A DNA stretch of 8,634 bases from an uncultured Erysipelotrichaceae bacterium (GTDB taxonomy: Bacteria; Bacillota_I; Bacilli_A; Erysipelotrichales; Erysipelotrichaceae): contig CACXEN010000115.1 of assembly GCA_902766675.1 (NCBI GenBank), positions 1-8,634 on the forward strand, written 5' to 3'. This document shows positions 7,301 through 8,634 of the stretch, piece by piece. The position numbers and the translations under genes are program-made. Each line of letters starts with the position of its first letter. The stretch's first letter is position 1. The notes below the pieces were generated by a model. It made no database searches. It was given only the letters and a program-made list of their open reading frames with translations, and was not told where the DNA came from.

Positions 7301-7696
7301 ATCCCTGCTGCTGTGAAGCTTGATGGTGTGACATATAAGGTTACGAAGATATCGAATAATGCTTTTAAGAACAACAAATTTGTTACAAAAATTGTTTTAG
7401 GCAATAATATTACAGAGATAGGAGAGAATGCCTTTCAGGGATGTTCTAGGCTGAAAACTATTACAATTACTTCCAAGGTAAAAGAGATAGGAAGCAATGC
7501 TTTTAGCGGAGATAAGAAACTCACCACTTTGCAAATTGCTAGCAGTAAGCTTACTTCCAAGGGAGTCAAAAACTCATTAAAAGGTTCTTATATTAAAACT
7601 ATCCAGCTGAGTGGATCGGCTCGTAAAATGTATAAAGAATATGGTAAATATTTTAAGAAGTCCAACAGTGGTAAAAGCGTAAAAATAAAGAAATAA
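4313..7696 (+). CDS. Large secreted protein with propeller-like region, GLUG-like repeats, Pro-rich linker and BspA-type LRR domain
   Basis: The product has 1127 residues. A signal peptide covers residues 1-27 (KKRW, a hydrophobic core, cleavage after VRA). Residues about 55-430 show repeated short beta-strand patterns, including VHVSHSLRQIFQYDDGKPVY and DAYPRRSVF, suggesting a beta-propeller-like fold. From about 448 comes a segment seen ahead of GLUG repeats (YDISTPEQLAGLAELVNNG, FQGTFDGKGHTIYNLY). GLUG-like units follow at about 533-700: GGLFGCIG, CKNYGEVWGESVGGIVG, CGNEGMVEG, CYNKGTIG, CYSVGTF. Residues about 780-876 look Ig-like, and 880-943 are a Pro/Ser/Thr then Gly/Thr linker. Residues about 961-1126 form a BspA-type LRR_5 region (ITKISNNAFKNN, ITEIGENAFQGC, VKEIGSNAFSG). 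Such proteins act at the cell surface in adhesion or polymer binding; the ligand here is unknown. No LPXTG, SLH or transmembrane anchor is visible at the C-terminus (SGKSVKIKK), so attachment is unexplained. Confidence 0.9.
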   Translation: MKKRWLAIALTIVMTVSAMIPSSVVRAENEGAEGQAAVTLQSSAADIPSEYKNQLHNYVPGVFGTCRTSFMEALSDGGYRTVVYDDGVLYVNDLNQEGNVVMSKEISLELPIWGGIFLGKYNNYVVCGQAYDSDKEDGGEVYRIIRYDKKFNRVNSLSLSGKETYTARPFDAGNVSIDENEGELTVYTSRNRLDGHQSNIAIQINTEDMSIKNTYGIGAFPDVHVSHSLRQIFQYDDGKPVYVDLSDAYPRRSVFIQSDSLKTSVLDISGEVGNNVTNAEVSGLATSETSYLVTGCYLRRNMSNVFLACVDKETGEVTRKWLTNSTAFQPKYVHNPRIVKVSADKFVVMWGTTSCGGEGTAYVIVNENGDFISELKQEKAMISDCQPIFDGTSVVWLAANNGGLTLQRISDFTKNGASYTEPSEEIKEATNPWDGTADTSWYDGEKKEYDISTPEQLAGLAELVNNGNTFEGIKVNLTTDILLNDTDYRYEWDSIAKNTSENSDSGNVFQGTFDGKGHTIYNLYKGEKEEEDGGLFGCIGEHGMVKAVNVSQGYSNTGGCIARINDGVIIFCNNYSSCGSYDSKVGGICDYNYNLVYGCKNYGEVWGESVGGIVGSNRKTLAVVSQCGNEGMVEGTHDAAGIVNMNYGWIYNCYNKGTIGDSYPGNRNRGRCVCGIVYDNVGKSAVENCYSVGTFSYNEDTWMGAYAIVREDSDKKVSNCYAVPSDASDFRTNLISYEEMLSDDFLKQLDNQQRNVFSAWKKDSKGMNQGLPITVADDNRAAGKYKLQPELWTGTSDISMNLGDGDKKLSFECYYNESEPVITVDDTDIVQVIYDGSSWKMKPLKSGTTQIRFHFDETENTVSADFTRNIIVISDSSGDNYENPINPTPPSDPITPSNPTPPSDPITPSNPITPSGPITPDEPATPANPSGETTTGETTGGSANSGNNHGNTESTHTGKPVKGDKLEIGNNTYTIINSKTKEIAYTKTVSKSSTIKIPAAVKLDGVTYKVTKISNNAFKNNKFVTKIVLGNNITEIGENAFQGCSRLKTITITSKVKEIGSNAFSGDKKLTTLQIASSKLTSKGVKNSLKGSYIKTIQLSGSARKMYKEYGKYFKKSNSGKSVKIKK
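6968..7051 (+). repeat. 36-bp in-frame tandem repeat (Pro-rich linker)
   Basis: Two exact 36-bp copies (6968-7003 and 7004-7039), each encoding NPTPPSDPITPS, are followed by a diverged partial copy (NPITPSGPITPDEP). The linker separates the Ig-like region from the LRR domain of the surface protein. Exact identity points to recent expansion. Confidence 0.95.
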
Positions 7697-7717
7697 TACA
7701 TGTTTTCATTCCCACCC

Positions 7718-7763
7718 AAAACTGCTATACTAATCAAAAAAAGATTGGTATAGCAGTTTTTTT
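7718..7763 (+). terminator. Hairpin terminator B, also the leader of the AAA-ATPase_like gene
   Basis: The arms at 7720-7735 (AACTGCTATACTAATC) and 7743-7758 (GATTGGTATAGCAGTT) pair over all 16 positions with one G-U wobble. The loop is seven A residues and a run of seven T residues follows (7757-7763). Outer A-T pairs may extend the stem to 18. It starts about 20 bp after the stop of the LRR protein gene and is a strong intrinsic terminator by appearance. GGAGG of the next gene begins only 3 bp after the T run, so the ATPase gene needs either read-through or a promoter that is not obvious here. Confidence 0.9.
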
Positions 7764-7765
7764 GC

Positions 7766-7770
7766 GGAGG
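7766..7770 (+). promoter_or_regulatory. Shine-Dalgarno GGAGG of the AAA-ATPase_like gene
   Basis: GGAGG lies 6 bp before the ATG at 7777 and fixes that start. The same motif follows hairpin A at 3567-3571. Confidence 0.85.
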
Positions 7771-7776
7771 TGCAGC

Positions 7777-8634
7777 ATGGCAGTGAATGTGGCAATCGGT
7801 ATACAACGGTTTGACGAATTGATTGAAAAAAAATGCTTTTATATAGACAAGACGGACTTTATCAGGGAGTGGTGGGAGTGCAATGACAGCGTCACGCTGA
7901 TTAACCGCCCCCGCCGGTTCGGCAAGACACTGAATATGAGTATGGTGGAGCAGTTTTTCTCTATTGACTATGCGAACAGAGGGGATTTATTCGAAGGGCT
8001 TTCCATCTGGGATGACGAGGAATACTGGAAACTTCAGGGAACTTATCCGGTCATCAGTCTGTCCTTTGCTAATATAAAGGAAAAAAATTATTATAATACA
8101 AGAGGAAAAATCTGTCAGTTTTTAGCAAAATTATACGATAAATTTTCATTTGTAAGAAATAGTGGCGTGCTGACAGATCGAGATAAACAATATTTTGACC
8201 GTGTTTCTTCGGAAATGAGTGACAATGATGCGACCCTTGCTTTATACCAGTTGTCTGATTTTTTGTATCGCTATTATGGTAAGAAGGTCATTATTCTTTT
8301 AGATGAGTATGACACTCCAATGCAAGAAGCATATATCGATGGCTATTGGGATGAATTGGTTGCATTTACCAGAAGCCTATTCAATTCAACCTTCAAGACC
8401 AATCCGTGGCTGGAACGAGGCATTATGACGGGTATTACCAGGGTCAGCAAAGAGTCTGTTTTTTCAGATCTCAACAACCTGAAAGTTGTCACTACGACCT
8501 CTGATGAATATGACCACAGTGGGGTCAGACCCCAATGTGCGGAGAAACCGGGAGAGTCAGAGAAGCCGGAGGATACGGAGAAACCGGGAGAGTCAGAGAA
8601 ACCGGAGGATACGGAGAAGCCGGGCGAGGAAGAA
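7777..8634 (+). CDS. AAA-ATPase_like protein (PF09820-type), N-terminal part, joined in frame to a Glu/Lys/Pro repeat; open at window edge
   Basis: The frame is open for 286 codons to the window edge with no stop. Residues 1-245 match the AAA-ATPase_like family: a start pattern AIGIQRFDELI, YIDKTDFI at 22-29, Walker A RPRRFGKT at 44-51 (Lys50, Thr51), Walker B VIILLDEYDTP at 171-181 (Asp176, Glu177), and a sensor-like GITRVSKESVFSDLNNLKV near 219-237. Family members are usually about 500-600 residues and often end in a PD-(D/E)XK nuclease-like domain (PF08011). Their cellular role is not established; they are cytoplasmic and no signal peptide is present. After Tyr245 the expected continuation, usually near FGFTEEEV, is replaced by DHSGVRPQCA and then EKPGES/EKPEDT repeats. 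The change coincides with a palindrome, so the 3' half is either truly rearranged or an assembly artefact. The ATPase part alone is certain. Confidence 0.8.
   Translation, partial: MAVNVAIGIQRFDELIEKKCFYIDKTDFIREWWECNDSVTLINRPRRFGKTLNMSMVEQFFSIDYANRGDLFEGLSIWDDEEYWKLQGTYPVISLSFANIKEKNYYNTRGKICQFLAKLYDKFSFVRNSGVLTDRDKQYFDRVSSEMSDNDATLALYQLSDFLYRYYGKKVIILLDEYDTPMQEAYIDGYWDELVAFTRSLFNSTFKTNPWLERGIMTGITRVSKESVFSDLNNLKVVTTTSDEYDHSGVRPQCAEKPGESEKPEDTEKPGESEKPEDTEKPGEEE
8515..8539. repeat. Near-perfect palindrome at the ATPase breakpoint
   Basis: The arms at 8515-8526 (CACAGTGGGGTC) and 8528-8539 (GACCCCAATGTG) are complementary at 11 of 12 positions around a single central A. The core TGGGGTCAGACCCCA is perfect. 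It is not followed by a T run and lies inside an open frame, so it is not a usual terminator. GGGGTC-N-GACCCC palindromes remind me of REP or IS-end repeats, but that is recall, not a search. Confidence 0.8.
8542..8634 (+). repeat. 36-bp tandem repeat encoding a Glu/Lys/Pro-rich linker, running off the window
   Basis: The copies lie at 8542-8577 and 8578-8613, with a partial copy at 8614-8634. Each encodes EKPGESEKPEDT, itself two 18-bp half units (EKPGES and EKPEDT). The two full copies differ at one silent base (AAG versus AAA). The base composition is visibly more GC-rich than the ATPase sequence before it. Linkers of this type are usual in secreted surface proteins, not in cytoplasmic ATPases. 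Confidence 0.95.

Noticed and set aside
8542..8634. Regular 36-bp repeats at the right edge as a possible CRISPR array
   Set aside because: The units are contiguous without spacers and encode a regular EKPGES/EKPEDT linker in frame.

Overview
The window looks like a piece of a low-GC Firmicutes genome, most likely a gut-type member of the Lachnospiraceae or a related Clostridia family. This is inferred from the AT-rich coding sequence, strong GGAGG ribosome binding sites, signal peptides of the KKL...AFA and KKRW...VRA types, BspA-like leucine-rich repeats, IS66 and IS4/IS1634-type transposase remnants, and an AAA-ATPase_like gene of a family that is heavily duplicated in such genomes. No species can be named from sequence alone.

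Layout, left to right. Positions 1-565 hold a piece of a DDE transposase, open at the left edge and cut off shortly after its first catalytic Asp. A second, frame-shifted transposase-like tail may follow it to about 668. A large secreted surface protein (760-3447) has a signal peptide, an SLH-like region, a beta-solenoid-like Val/Ile/Asn repeat region, a Gly/Ser linker made of 48-bp DNA repeats, and about three Ig-like C-terminal modules. Its gene ends at a terminator hairpin (3520-3566), which is followed at once by a GGAGG and the first codons of an AAA-ATPase_like gene. That gene breaks after about 15-18 codons at the apparent end of an IS66 element. The IS66 remnant (minus strand, 3641-4172) has a frameshift and has lost its catalytic core.

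Next comes a second large secreted protein (4313-7696), with a signal peptide, a propeller-like region, GLUG-like Cys/Gly repeats, an Ig-like module, a proline-rich linker of exact 36-bp repeats and a BspA-type LRR domain. It is followed by a second copy of the same hairpin (7718-7763), a GGAGG and an AAA-ATPase_like gene (from 7777) that keeps Walker A and Walker B. At about 8512 the ATPase sequence stops matching its family. A near-perfect palindrome (8515-8539) lies at that point, and after it the reading frame runs into 36-bp repeats coding for a Glu/Lys/Pro-rich linker up to the window edge.

The most striking pattern is the repeated order surface protein, hairpin, AAA-ATPase_like. The two hairpins share arm sequence, and at two positions both partners have changed together so that pairing is kept. 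This suggests that the hairpin travels with the ATPase gene as one unit and that its structure is under selection. Whether the surface proteins and the ATPases work together cannot be decided from this window. Both edges lie in mobile or repetitive DNA, so assembly breakpoints are a real possibility, especially at the right end.
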